Shown here: in pieces, positions 17,390 through 26,181 of the stretch
Position numbering within the stretch: position 1 is the first letter of the stretch
How the letters are laid out: the number at the start of each line of letters is the position of its first letter
DNA from: PALSA-1353 sp050014015
GTDB taxonomy: Bacteria > Planctomycetota > Phycisphaerae > Tepidisphaerales > Tepidisphaeraceae
Reading direction: 5' to 3'
DNA: 64,000 nucleotides
Assembly (NCBI GenBank): GCA_050014015.1
Contig: JBEKEC010000046.1
Span: forward strand, 1 to 64,000
Translations under genes and position numbers: made by a program
Notes under the pieces: model-generated
The model's input: the letters and a program-made list of their open reading frames with translations, nothing else
What the model was told of the DNA's origin: nothing
Databases searched by the model: none

Positions 17390-17857
17390 TCAGGGGCGCT
17401 GGTCGGCCTCATCCAGCAGGTCAACGATCGCCTCTCGCGTGGGGCTTTGCCGCAGGAACCTCCGGAACATGTCCTTTTGCAGATTGCTGAAGACGATGTT
17501 CATGGCCTGGAGGTGTTGCTGGGGCTGGTTTTCCGGAGACAAAAGCAAGAAGACAATGAATACGGGCTGATGATCGAGCGAGGCAAAGTCGATGCCGGCA
17601 ACGCTTCGACCAATGGTCCCAGCCATGCGTTTGACGCTGGGGTGCTTGACGTGTGGGACGGCGACGCCCTTGCCGAATCCGGTGGAGCCGTTCTGCTCGC
17701 GTTTGACGAGTGCGGCGACGACGGCGTCAACGGCGGAGGCGGGCAGGGCGTCGGTCCGCACCAGAGCGTTGGCCAGTTCGCGCAGGGCGCCGTCGCGGTC
17801 GCTGGCCGCGAGTTGGGGAATAATTGCGTCAGTCACGATGAAATCCTTCAACTTCAT
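17390..17857 (-). CDS. ptsN: PTS EIIA (nitrogen-type/fructose-type) protein
   Basis: 155 residues from the ATG at 17857, where homology begins (MKLKDFIVTD); the open frame upstream is a shadow of hpf. The active-site His69 lies in GVAVPHVKH, and FGKG before it and VFLLLSPENQPQQHL later are typical of EIIANtr/fructose EIIA domains. As a stand-alone EIIA beside HPr and enzyme I, it most likely signals by its phosphorylation state rather than importing sugar. It lies 16 bases after hpf, the classic association of ptsN with the hibernation factor gene. Confidence 0.93.
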   Translation of the reverse strand: MKLKDFIVTDAIIPQLAASDRDGALRELANALVRTDALPASAVDAVVAALVKREQNGSTGFGKGVAVPHVKHPSVKRMAGTIGRSVAGIDFASLDHQPVFIVFLLLSPENQPQQHLQAMNIVFSNLQKDMFRRFLRQSPTREAIVDLLDEADQRP

Positions 17858-17873
17858 TGGAATTACAGCCCTT

Positions 17874-18248
17874 TCATTTGCGTTGATTCCTGGGGATGGA
17901 TCGCCGTGGCGGCGCCGCGGCGCCGCGCATTTCGTGTTTGTCCTCGCCGGCGGAATGTTTGCGATTTCGGAATTTCTTCTTGTGGTCCGACAACTGCCGT
18001 TCGAGCTTGTCGATGCAGGTGTCGATGCAGGCGTACGCATCGGCGTTGGAGTCGTGAGCGATGAACCGGTTGCGGCGCTCGGCGACGACGATGATCTCCA
18101 CGCGCATGGCATCGCGCGCACTATCGAATACGACTTCGATATCCTGAATGCGATCGTAGTAACGGGTCAACTTCGAGGCTTTCTGATCGGCATAGGCCTT
18201 CAGAGGAGCGCTAACGTCCATGTGGCGAGAAGAAATAGTGACCAGCAA
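17874..18248 (-). CDS. hpf: Ribosome hibernation promoting factor, short form
   Basis: 124 residues starting at TTG (18248), five bases after a perfect AAGGAGG box; upstream in-frame codons lack this. The fold is that of HPF/YfiA: LVTISSRHMDVSAPLKAYAD then a helix, a strand with VVFDSARDAMRVEIIVVAER and DAYACIDTCIDKLERQLSDH. It lacks the C-terminal dimerisation domain of long HPF, having only a short Arg/Pro-rich tail. It binds the 30S subunit and silences ribosomes in starvation. It sits between the DUF502 gene and ptsN in the same operon. Confidence 0.93.
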   Translation of the reverse strand: MLVTISSRHMDVSAPLKAYADQKASKLTRYYDRIQDIEVVFDSARDAMRVEIIVVAERRNRFIAHDSNADAYACIDTCIDKLERQLSDHKKKFRNRKHSAGEDKHEMRGAAAPPRRSIPRNQRK

Positions 18249-18273
18249 ACGAACCTCCTTAAACCCTGGGGCG

Positions 18274-19116
18274 TCATTGTACAACAAACGGGGCCGAAGG
18301 AGGCATCTGGCCCTCGGCAGCAACCTGACGGGCGGCGGTCTTGTCCTGTTCCGGCATGATAAGGCCACCGGTGACCAACAGCCGCATGGCTTCTTCCACG
18401 GTCATGGGTAACTCGACGATCCTGCTACGCGGCACGACCAGCACGTAACCGCTGAAAGAAGTGGGAGTCGAGGGAACAAAGACGGTGACCATTTCTTCCG
18501 GGCCGTTCTGGCCAAGGGTCCAACGGCGGGTGCTGGTGACGAGTCCGATGGACCAGATATTGTGCTCGTGGGGCTGAACGGCGACGACGCGGCTGGCCTG
18601 GAACTGATGAGTCCGGTCGGCCAGGACAAAATCCGTCACCTGTTTGACGGCGGGATAAATCGCCCGGACGAGGGGTATCCGCAACAGGGCCCGCTCGGCG
18701 ACGCGCCAAAAGGCCCGGCCGATGAGATTGCCTACGAACACCCCGATGACATAGACCAGCACGATGGACAACCCAACGCCCAGAAGGCGCGTGGAGAATT
18801 TGGATTGATCCAAGGCCCAGGAATAGATGTAGTGCGGCGATTGGGGCTGAACTCCGAGCCAGCCGCTGTCGCCGGCCTCGTACCAGAGGAATGAAATCAG
18901 ATTGATGACGTACTGTCCGATGTTCTCCCAAAGGAAATTCCAGGCCCAGATGAGGAGCCAGAGGGTAATGAGAGTGGGCAGGAGGGTTGCGAGTCCGCGG
19001 ATGAAAAAGCGTTTGAAATCGTCGGCGAAGCCGACCCTTTTGCGGGGTTGGAACGCGGGAGGCGAGTTTTCTGTCGGCGGCAACAAAGGATGATTCTCGG
19101 GGACGGTCACGGCCAT
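18274..19116 (-). CDS. DUF502 family membrane protein
   Basis: 280 residues. Two N-terminal transmembrane helices (GLATLLPTLITLWLLIWAW and a second after residue 110, LGVGLSIVLVYVIGVFVGN) are followed by family landmarks RIPLVRAIYPAVKQVTD, VFVPSTPTSFSGYVLVVP and MTVEEAMRLLVTGG. DUF502 proteins are widespread inner-membrane proteins of unknown function. The N-terminus has an extra Pro-rich cytosolic stretch. It lies upstream of hpf-ptsN-ptsH-ptsI and downstream of the TPR genes with small gaps. Confidence 0.9.
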   Translation of the reverse strand: MAVTVPENHPLLPPTENSPPAFQPRKRVGFADDFKRFFIRGLATLLPTLITLWLLIWAWNFLWENIGQYVINLISFLWYEAGDSGWLGVQPQSPHYIYSWALDQSKFSTRLLGVGLSIVLVYVIGVFVGNLIGRAFWRVAERALLRIPLVRAIYPAVKQVTDFVLADRTHQFQASRVVAVQPHEHNIWSIGLVTSTRRWTLGQNGPEEMVTVFVPSTPTSFSGYVLVVPRSRIVELPMTVEEAMRLLVTGGLIMPEQDKTAARQVAAEGQMPPSAPFVVQ

Positions 19117-19131
19117 TTCCTTGCCAATGCG

Positions 19132-21726
19132 CTACGGAGTGTCGGGCGTCGGGTTCGTTAGAGGAGCGGGCTCCGTCGCGGGGGCGCTCGGCAGTTCGGG
19201 GGCGCCGGGTTGCTCGGGGGCGCTGGGCTGCTCGGGGGCGCTGGGCTGCGTCGCAGCCGCCCGGAGCGATTGGGAAAGCGATTCGGCGTAGGACTTGACG
19301 ATCGGATCCTTGTCTGCCGAGAGCTGATCGGCCACGGCGATTCCCTTGCTGCCCATGTCGCCGGCGAAAATCAGAGCCAACAGGCGCGTTTGCCAATGCT
19401 CGTCGGTCACCATCGAGGCCAGGGAATTGGCTTGATCGTCTCCTTCCGCCAGGGCGGTGAGGAGGTATTTCTGATAGGCCTGAACCGATGCATTGGCGCC
19501 GACGTCCACCAGGTGAATCTTGGCGATGAATTCATCCCGGACCGGCTTGGATCGGGGGTCTTTGAGGTCGGTGAGGAGTCCGATATAGGAGGCAATGGCA
19601 TCCAACGCCCGTATTTTTTCGCCGCCGTCATCCAAGTCCAATCGCTGGTAAAACACAGCGCGTTGTTCGGGGGTTCCGATCGGAATCGACTCGCGGGCGA
19701 TGGTCTGAGAAGTCTGAGTGTAACCGCCGATCCCCGGCTGCGCCTGGGGAGATAGAAACCGAGCGGCTTGTTTGACTTGGGTGGGATTCAAGACCAGGGA
19801 CAGGTTCACCATCAGGTCGAACTGGGGTCTGGAACCGAAAACGGCGTGAAGAGCGTCCTGGTCGATGCGAAGAACGGTGCTGACGGAATCGCCGGGCCCC
19901 AGGACCAGCCGCTGATCCAGCCGGCCGATGGCCGCCCCGTAAATCCCTTGATTGAGCATTCCGATCAATCGGGCGTCGAACCAGAGTTCGGGATGAATCG
20001 CGCAGTCGTCGCCGATGGCCAAATCCACGCCGCTGTTGTTCTGCAAGGTGACGCGCACAAGGACGGGTTCTCCAAACTCATAAGTGGCCTTGAGCGGAGC
20101 AACCTGAACGTCGTAAAAGGTCTTGGGCGCGCGGAGCAATTCCAGAAAGGACTGGGGAACGGCACTGACCATGGTGGCGACGGTTCCGGAGGCTGGGGAT
20201 GGATCGATCTTGACGTGAAGCCTGTTGAATTCGGCCCAAAGCACCGCTCCGATCACCCCCGAGGGATGTTCATCAATCAGATTCTGGGCCTGGAGGATCG
20301 CCTGGCCCTTGGTGAGAGGATCGTCCAGTTCGATGAGGATGACGCCGAGCTGCGCCACCGGGTCGAGTTTGCCCAGGGTCTTCAGCTTCGGAAGGGCGCC
20401 CTTGGCGTCACCGCCGACGTATTGCTGCCAGGCGCGCAATCGCTGGAGCGTGACATCTTTGTCGGGCACGAGGCGGGCCAGTGCGTCGATGAGTGGGGCG
20501 GCGGGCTCGGCGGCGTGGCGGTAATACAAATCCAGCCAGGCCAGCGACGCCAACGACGCTTCGTAGGGAGCGATGAGTTGGCGATCCCGGACGGTTTTTA
20601 GACGGATGGGATCGCCGGAAAGATCGGGCAGAGCGGTATCATCGGGCGAATCGATGGGCCGGGTCGTTGCGGTTAAATCACCGGCCAAATTCCGGACGGT
20701 TTGCAGGCGATTGGAAATGGCATTGAAAGCTTTGCGGATCGTGGCAGTGTTTTCGGCCTGCATGTCCTGATTGCCGGGAAAAATGGCGAGTTGGAATTTC
20801 AGCACCGAAAGGGAGATGAACCAGCCATCGGCGTCATCGGGCAGAGCGTTGTTGTACCTGCCGGCCAGGATCTTGGCCTCGTCGGCGTGTTTGCCGATAA
20901 GCAATTGCGAACTGGCGCCGAGCACGAACGCCGGGTCGGCGCGCACGTTGGTCGCGGAATAGATTTCATTGGCCAGTGCGTACCAGGTGATGGCGGGGTC
21001 GACCAACCCCAACTGCGCCAGTTGTTCGGCGAGCCGGGATGCCACGACCGGATCGGCGGGGTTGGCCTGCAAGATTCCCAGAAGCTGCTGGATGCGATCA
21101 ACGGGCAGCGCGGTGTCCTGAGTCAGAATATAGCGAATTCGCAGGGCTTGCAGGTTCACCGGGTTGAGGACCCGCGCTGAATCGAGGAGTTGCATGGCCT
21201 GGTCGTTCTGACCCCTGTCCATCAGCAATTGGGCGGCGCGCACGGCAATTTCGCTCTTGACCGGACCGGAGATGGACTGTTTCTTGAGAAGGAAGCGGAG
21301 GTAATTCAGCCGCTGATCGACCGATTCCATCGCGTCGGAGGAGAGGTAAAGGTCGATGAGCTGAACCTGGGCGGTTTGATCTTCCCTGGCGTCGTTCCGA
21401 TCAAGCTTGAGATAATCCGTCAGGGCCTGGATTGCGCCGGGGCCATCGTTCACCTGCAAAAGAACGTCCGCCAGCGACCGTACAAACCGCGGCTCGGCGG
21501 GATCGAGCTTCATGGCGGCGCGATAGAGGTCGGCGCTCAATTGCAGCGCGTTTGCGGGGATCTGCTTCTGGCGGAAAACCTGGTGGGCGGCGGTTGCGAA
21601 TCGTTCGGCCAATGCGATGGAACCATCGGGGTCTTGCGGGGTTTGGTCGATGTCGTCCGCCGGCGCGCGACCCAGGGCGGCGGCAAAAACCGTAATGAAA
21701 ACTGCCAGCACGAATCGGTGCTTCAT
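19132..21726 (-). CDS. Secreted TPR-repeat protein
   Basis: 864 residues from the ATG at 21726, six bases after an AGGAA box; a second ATG four codons earlier is possible. A signal peptide (MKHRFVLAVFITVFAAALG, cleavage near RAPA-D) indicates export. The N-terminal half is TPR helices (LYRAAMKLDPAEPRFVRSLA, then QALTDYLKLDRNDA). A middle region around FGEPVLVRVTLQNNSGVDLA looks like a beta-sandwich, and more helical repeats follow. The C-terminus ends in a low-complexity Ala/Pro/Ser-rich tail encoding repeats of APEQPS. The next gene begins 16 bases later. Role unknown, probably periplasmic scaffolding. Confidence 0.85.
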   Translation of the reverse strand: MKHRFVLAVFITVFAAALGRAPADDIDQTPQDPDGSIALAERFATAAHQVFRQKQIPANALQLSADLYRAAMKLDPAEPRFVRSLADVLLQVNDGPGAIQALTDYLKLDRNDAREDQTAQVQLIDLYLSSDAMESVDQRLNYLRFLLKKQSISGPVKSEIAVRAAQLLMDRGQNDQAMQLLDSARVLNPVNLQALRIRYILTQDTALPVDRIQQLLGILQANPADPVVASRLAEQLAQLGLVDPAITWYALANEIYSATNVRADPAFVLGASSQLLIGKHADEAKILAGRYNNALPDDADGWFISLSVLKFQLAIFPGNQDMQAENTATIRKAFNAISNRLQTVRNLAGDLTATTRPIDSPDDTALPDLSGDPIRLKTVRDRQLIAPYEASLASLAWLDLYYRHAAEPAAPLIDALARLVPDKDVTLQRLRAWQQYVGGDAKGALPKLKTLGKLDPVAQLGVILIELDDPLTKGQAILQAQNLIDEHPSGVIGAVLWAEFNRLHVKIDPSPASGTVATMVSAVPQSFLELLRAPKTFYDVQVAPLKATYEFGEPVLVRVTLQNNSGVDLAIGDDCAIHPELWFDARLIGMLNQGIYGAAIGRLDQRLVLGPGDSVSTVLRIDQDALHAVFGSRPQFDLMVNLSLVLNPTQVKQAARFLSPQAQPGIGGYTQTSQTIARESIPIGTPEQRAVFYQRLDLDDGGEKIRALDAIASYIGLLTDLKDPRSKPVRDEFIAKIHLVDVGANASVQAYQKYLLTALAEGDDQANSLASMVTDEHWQTRLLALIFAGDMGSKGIAVADQLSADKDPIVKSYAESLSQSLRAAATQPSAPEQPSAPEQPGAPELPSAPATEPAPLTNPTPDTP

Positions 21727-21794
21727 TTCGTTCCTCATGCAAAATCCAAAGCGTCGGGAATCTTCGGGAAGAGAGCGGAGCGTCTCCCCCGGAA

Positions 21795-22604
21795 TCAGCC
21801 CGGCAGCCGAAATATCTCCTCCAGACTGGGCTGGCCGGGAGCGATCTCCTGGGGTTCGGCCAGGAGTTGGGCGCGGCGGCGAAGCCATTGGGCCAGTTCG
21901 ATCCGGTTGGTCTTGAATGCCGCGGCCGCCAACAAGGCCTGCGATCTGGCCGCATTGAGCCGGGGCATCAACTCGCACATCTGCACTTTGCCGCCGACGG
22001 CTTGCAGCATGGACTCCCATGCGCCAATGCGCCAACCGTAGTCAAGTTGCAATAATTGCAAGACCAGGGCCTCGCCAAGGCTGAGGCGATAACGATATAA
22101 ACGGGTCATGGCGCCGAAAGCGCCGCGCAGATCGCCGAGGCGGAGCATGGAATCGGCCAGGAGCAACAGGGAATTCCGCGCCAGACCCTGCATGTTGCCC
22201 AGCTTCTGTGACAACACGGCCTGTGAAAGCAGGGCCGATTCCCGCCACCGCTGCTGGGCGTGCCGGAGGACGGCCAGATGATGGAGGCTGAGGATCTTGG
22301 CGTTGCGGAAAAGGGAAAAGGAGCGTAGGGAGGCGTCGATGTGGCTTTCGGCGCGATCGAATTCGCCGGCGGCGATCAGGGAGGGGGAATCGGCGGCGAG
22401 GCGGGTTCCCTGCATGGAGCGGTAGCTGAGCAGGACCCAAATTCCGCCGACCACCAGCAGAATAAACATCCAGCTCTGATGCGATCCAAACAGAGGCGCG
22501 GCAAAAACACAGACCATGGCGGCAACCAGGAGGGCGAAGCGGACAAGCGCGGCGATGGTGAGATCGCGTCGGAATCGGGTGATGGCCACGTCAACGGGAA
22601 GCAT
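21795..22604 (-). CDS. Membrane-anchored TPR-like protein
   Basis: 269 residues. Two adjacent transmembrane helices (about residues 18-38 and 44-62) are followed by helical TPR-like repeats, with landmarks such as FDRAESHIDASLRSFSLFRN and WRESALLSQAVLSQKLGN. The layout resembles the next gene upstream (two helices then TPRs), so the two may be diverged paralogues and partners. Only three bases separate them, which indicates one transcript with the large TPR gene downstream. No enzymatic motif is present. Confidence 0.8.
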   Translation of the reverse strand: MLPVDVAITRFRRDLTIAALVRFALLVAAMVCVFAAPLFGSHQSWMFILLVVGGIWVLLSYRSMQGTRLAADSPSLIAAGEFDRAESHIDASLRSFSLFRNAKILSLHHLAVLRHAQQRWRESALLSQAVLSQKLGNMQGLARNSLLLLADSMLRLGDLRGAFGAMTRLYRYRLSLGEALVLQLLQLDYGWRIGAWESMLQAVGGKVQMCELMPRLNAARSQALLAAAAFKTNRIELAQWLRRRAQLLAEPQEIAPGQPSLEEIFRLPG

Positions 22605-22607
22605 TGT

Positions 22608-23504
22608 TCACGCCACCTCCGCCGGCGCGGGCGCGGGCTTGTATTTCGACGTCAGGGGCGTGATTTCGGGATACCGGCGGATCAATTCGGGCAAGGGCAT
22701 CAGCACGGTGGCGTTTTCGTAGGCGGCCTGTGCGTCGCGCGGGCGATCGAGCAGGTCGTACGCCCGCGCCGCCAGCGCCCATCCATCGGCGACGCGATGG
22801 CCGAGTTGCCGGCGCAGCACGTCGCGGCGTTTTTCGAACATTTCGATGGCCTCGGCGGGATGGCCGGTCTTCACGTCGCGATAGATTTCCACGAGCGCCA
22901 GGCCGGCGGATTCGACGCCGCGGCTGGAGCGGCGCAGCTCGGAAATGGCGCGGTCGGCATCGAGAAGATTGTCCTCGCGGAGCATGGCCATGGCCCGGCC
23001 AAGCCGCACGACGTGATCGGTCGCATCATCCAGGGGTATCTCGCCGAGGATGAAGTCGTGAACGGAGACGGAATCTTCGAAGCGGTGATACCGAGCCAGG
23101 ACCATGGCCAAAAAGAGCAGGGCCTGCGCCCGCGCCAGGGGCGAACGTGCGGGGCGAGACAGGAGCGATTGCAACAGCAAACCCGCCTCGGGCCAGCGGC
23201 GAAGCTGGATCAATTCGTCAACCGCGCCGACGGCGGCCTGCTCGGCGCGGGCCCGGCGAACGCTGACAAATCCGCTCAGGGTGATGCTGGCTACGAAACC
23301 CATGAGTCCGAAGGCGATCACCGATTCGAGCAGGTCTTGCGTTTGCGCGGATTGCGACGAGTGACCGACAAGCCAGGATAGAACGATGGTCAGCACGAAT
23401 CCCCCGATGAGGAAATGCAGCCAGGGCGTCCTGGGCCGGGGCTCGCTGGCTTGGAGCAGGGTCGGAACGTCGAGAAATGGGGGCGAGCATTCCATAGCTT
23501 CCAT
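22608..23504 (-). CDS. Membrane-anchored TPR-like protein
   Basis: 298 residues. Residues about 30-47 (FLIGGFVLTIVLSWLVG) and 62-82 form two transmembrane helices. The rest is helical TPR-like repeats (ELIQLRRWPEAGLLLQSLL, ALFLAMVLARYHRFEDSVSV-like) and ends in a Pro/Ala-rich tail. It starts five bases after the ribF stop on the same strand. With the two downstream TPR genes it forms a trio that could build a membrane-associated assembly. I know no characterised homologue. Confidence 0.8.
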   Translation of the reverse strand: MEAMECSPPFLDVPTLLQASEPRPRTPWLHFLIGGFVLTIVLSWLVGHSSQSAQTQDLLESVIAFGLMGFVASITLSGFVSVRRARAEQAAVGAVDELIQLRRWPEAGLLLQSLLSRPARSPLARAQALLFLAMVLARYHRFEDSVSVHDFILGEIPLDDATDHVVRLGRAMAMLREDNLLDADRAISELRRSSRGVESAGLALVEIYRDVKTGHPAEAIEMFEKRRDVLRRQLGHRVADGWALAARAYDLLDRPRDAQAAYENATVLMPLPELIRRYPEITPLTSKYKPAPAPAEVA

Positions 23505-23509
23505 GGATT

Positions 23510-24325
23510 CTAGGCGAAGTGGCGGAGATTGGAAGCGGGCAAAAGGGTCGAGGCGATCGGCCGCGAAGGGTCCCTGCCAAATTCAGCGGCGGTTTGGGCG
23601 ATGTCTTTCTGAATCTGGAGCTTCAGCGGCTCGATGCCGCCGTAGGCTCGCTGAGGGCGAATCCAGTCGACAATTTCGACGCTGAGCGTGGCGCCGTAGA
23701 GGTCGCCGTGGAATCCAACCAGATGGGCTTCGATTTGCCGGACGTTGTCGCCGAAAGTCGGCATCGTGCCGATGCTGACCGCCGCGGGATAATTTTTGCC
23801 GGCGACGGTACACCGGCCGACGTAAACGCCGTCGGCGGGGATGAGTTGGTCGTCGCATTTGAGATTGGCGGTCGGCACGCCCAGCGATTTGCCGCGGGCA
23901 AAACCCTTCTGCACGGTGCCGCTGAGAGCGTGGGGCCGGCCCAGGCAAATCGCGGCATCGCGAACGCGCCCGAAGGCGAGAAGAAAGCGGATGACGGAAC
24001 TGCTGACGGTGGCGATCTGCAAATCCAAGAGGGATACCTGAACCGATTCGGCCACGTGCAGTTTCACGTTGGAGGAGGCCGACCATTGTCCGAGCATGGG
24101 GACCGTACCCAGCGCTCCGCGTCCGAACCGGAAGGAAGCGCCTTCGACGAGATCGGAAACGGCGATTCGATCTTTAAGAATGTTCCAGAAATCCTCGGCG
24201 GTCAGATCGAGCACGGATTTTTCGGGAGGCAGAACGACCAGGTAATCCGCCCCCTCGGCCTGTAGCAAAGCCTGCTTGACGTCGGGCGGCGTGAGCCGCG
24301 GCGGCACGGACTGCGGCCGAAGCAC
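23510..24325 (-). CDS. ribF: Riboflavin kinase/FAD synthetase, N-terminus disrupted
   Basis: The listed 271 residues begin at a GTG inside the FAD-synthetase domain. The frame is open upstream and reads LGHQRIFKTARDVAAQRKAE then LVFVTFEPHPLTV, which is the normal family sequence. The residues before LGHQ do not match, so the conserved GNFDGVHLGH nucleotide-binding motif is missing and no standard start codon is in frame. The C-terminal riboflavin kinase domain looks intact (GRPHALSGTVQKGFARGKSL, GVPTANLKCDD, PAAVSIGTMPTFG). The enzyme makes FMN and FAD. The first 123 bp around LGHQ to SVP are duplicated at 26000-26122, so a rearrangement has hit the 5' end; it may be a pseudogene or may use another start. 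Confidence 0.8.
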   Translation of the reverse strand: MLRPQSVPPRLTPPDVKQALLQAEGADYLVVLPPEKSVLDLTAEDFWNILKDRIAVSDLVEGASFRFGRGALGTVPMLGQWSASSNVKLHVAESVQVSLLDLQIATVSSSVIRFLLAFGRVRDAAICLGRPHALSGTVQKGFARGKSLGVPTANLKCDDQLIPADGVYVGRCTVAGKNYPAAVSIGTMPTFGDNVRQIEAHLVGFHGDLYGATLSVEIVDWIRPQRAYGGIEPLKLQIQKDIAQTAAEFGRDPSRPIASTLLPASNLRHFA

Positions 24326-24423
24326 GGTCAGGGGATGCGGCTCGAAGGTGACGAAGACCAGTTCGGCCTTTCGCTGTGCGGCAACGTCTCGCGCGGTTTT
24401 GAAAATCCGCTGATGGCCGAGAG
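24301..24423. repeat. 123-bp exact direct repeat, copy 1 (inside ribF)
   Basis: This segment is identical to 26000-26122, base for base as far as I can compare by eye. It codes on the minus strand for the ribF stretch from LGHQRIF to RPQSV. The two copies bracket about 1.58 kb. Confidence 0.9.
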
Positions 24424-24773
24424 AATCTGCATCGTGCAGGGAGTATATCGGATGGAGGCTGGCGGGGAACGGGAAGGAAAGAGTACGTGTTATTCTTGGA
24501 CGAAGCCCCCGAAGGGCTGCTGGATGATTTTGGGGGGAACCTCAATGCCAGCGCGGCGATGGCGGTGACGAAGCAATTTTGGAACCGGAATCACAAGGAA
24601 GAACCCGACGGCGGCGCCGTGGGCGTTTTTCGAGGGTTACGACGTGCAGAGACAAGGGCATTTACCGCCTGGACCGCCCTACCGCCTGGCGGATCTTCCT
24701 CGATGAACGAGATCCACCGCTTTCTTTGTCTCATCTGGCAAGTGCGCCGGAGGGTTGGCGCGCGCTAATCCAG
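24424..24773. other. Segment between the ribF 5' end and the membrane-protein gene
   Basis: No gene is supported. On the minus strand the sequence TATACT followed by CCCTGCACGATGCAGATTCT just upstream of ribF could be the original ribF promoter and start (MQIL), now out of frame with the rest. Short plus-strand frames here have no recognisable product. Confidence 0.4.
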
Positions 24774-25937
24774 TCATGGCACCGTCGCTGGCGCATATTG
24801 CAACTGATCTTCCTGGCTGAACACCGCATAGATAACAACTGTCGGAGGAGACGTTGACGCGACGAGCGTCTTGAGGTCATTGACATCCTTGCGTGTCGGC
24901 ACGAATCCGCTGATGCGGAGACTTCCGCCGGAAGCGGTAAAATCGGTGAACGAAAGATTGGCAAAGCGAGCATCGTTCGCAAGAGCGCGCCGGACCACCG
25001 GAATGTGCGCCCGCGCCTTGTCCATATTGCGCGATTGCAAGTTGGCGGGGCTGAACGGGTAGTAGATGATCGTGGCAACCACGAGCAGACCAACTGTGAC
25101 GAGAAACGTCTTACGCCGTTGGAAAAATCCCGCCTGCACAGGTGTTGTGCTAACCTGCACGGGTGTTGCGCTAAAGCGATTACGGATTCGTTGAAGCAAA
25201 AAGAGGTAAATCAGGGCGCAGAAGAACGAGGCGAATCCCGCCCAGCCTGCATAGGCATCGTAGCTGGCAAAGGCACTTAGGAAGTAACCCAGCCTCCCCT
25301 GGTTTGCCCGATTCAGAGCGTCACACTCCACCGCATTAACCAAGACCACCGTGACAAAAGCCGTGTAGCAAAGCGAGAAGACGATCTTCATTATCGCCGC
25401 GATGACGGTCAGATTCGGGCCTCCGGCAATCTCGTACAGCGTGGGCACGTCTGGGCGATCATGCGCGATATTGCTGAGATTCGGAATCCGCACAAGCTGG
25501 CCCAAGTGTGAAAACTGCGCGACGGCTCCCGTTACAACACCAGCCGCTGTGATGCCGATCAGCCATTCCCCCCACCGCGCCATCGGCCCGGGAAGGATGA
25601 GGAAGAAAATGATCGCATCAAGATTGACGATCCCTATCGGCATCGTAAGTCGGACAATTCGCCGAGCCAGCGATTGCGCACCCCCGCCCGGTTGGACAGC
25701 GGTAATTAACCAAGTACCTTGGAAGACAAGAACATCCCCACCCAGCATCAATACAAGCGTGACTACAAGACCTACCGGGCCAACATTCCAGAAGATCAAA
25801 TCCCCGGCGACGAGCGAAAGGATGAAGAGCCCAGATCCGAGAATGCTCAACGACGCCCCAGTCGCCAGATTTTGCGCCCATCGATTGAGGCTGCGCGGCG
25901 TTTCGTATTCAAGCACGTTTTCCGATGAACCCGCCAT
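24774..25937 (-). CDS. Multi-pass membrane protein with C-terminal BON-like domain
   Basis: 387 residues with about seven hydrophobic helices between residues 30 and 300 (for example SILGSGLFILSLVAGDLIFW and WLIGITAAGVVTGAVAQF). A soluble tail follows from about residue 315: RALANDARFANLSFTDFTAS then GGSLRISGFVPTRKDVNDLK. The tail's pattern of a helix, a two-strand turn with SGFV and a second helix resembles BON domains, which bind membranes or polysaccharide. No enzyme motif is seen. The gene lies between the two copies of the 123-bp repeat and has no clear ribosome binding site, consistent with a recently moved segment. Confidence 0.75.
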   Translation of the reverse strand: MAGSSENVLEYETPRSLNRWAQNLATGASLSILGSGLFILSLVAGDLIFWNVGPVGLVVTLVLMLGGDVLVFQGTWLITAVQPGGGAQSLARRIVRLTMPIGIVNLDAIIFFLILPGPMARWGEWLIGITAAGVVTGAVAQFSHLGQLVRIPNLSNIAHDRPDVPTLYEIAGGPNLTVIAAIMKIVFSLCYTAFVTVVLVNAVECDALNRANQGRLGYFLSAFASYDAYAGWAGFASFFCALIYLFLLQRIRNRFSATPVQVSTTPVQAGFFQRRKTFLVTVGLLVVATIIYYPFSPANLQSRNMDKARAHIPVVRRALANDARFANLSFTDFTASGGSLRISGFVPTRKDVNDLKTLVASTSPPTVVIYAVFSQEDQLQYAPATVP

Positions 25938-25999
25938 GCGCGTATTCTAATCTTGATCGTACCCACGGCAAAAATCAGGGCCGTTCAGGGGCGGGCAAG

Positions 26000-26135
26000 C
26001 GGCACGGACTGCGGCCGAAGCACGGTCAGGGGATGCGGCTCGAAGGTGACGAAGACCAGTTCGGCCTTTCGCTGTGCGGCAACGTCTCGCGCGGTTTTGA
26101 AAATCCGCTGATGGCCGAGAGGAACGTTCTCGGAC
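26000..26135 (-). pseudogene. ribF 5' fragment (second copy of 123-bp repeat)
   Basis: Positions 26000-26122 repeat the ribF segment exactly. In the same minus-strand frame the region upstream reads ENVP before LGHQRIFKTARD, and after RPQSVP the frame runs into LARP and a stop. It is therefore a non-functional fragment of 40-45 codons. It lies downstream of the sigma-factor gene. Confidence 0.8.
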
Positions 26136-26139
26136 GAAA

Positions 26140-26160
26140 CCCTCGGATGGCCATCGAGGG
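26140..26160. terminator. Hairpin after the sigma-factor gene
   Basis: CCCTCGGATGGCCATCGAGGG is a palindrome lacking one base, followed by CTTGGGG. It lies 22 bases after the stop of the sigma gene (minus strand) and resembles the three palindromes at 29081, 50108 and 60994. Confidence 0.5.
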
Positions 26161-26181
26161 CTTGGGGATTGCGTTCGCGGC

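Noticed and set aside
24487..24857. Plus-strand short frames (starting MLFLDEAPEGLLDDFG) between ribF and the membrane gene
   Set aside because: Two overlapping frames, neither with a ribosome binding site nor a recognised family; could be a decayed gene but unsupported.
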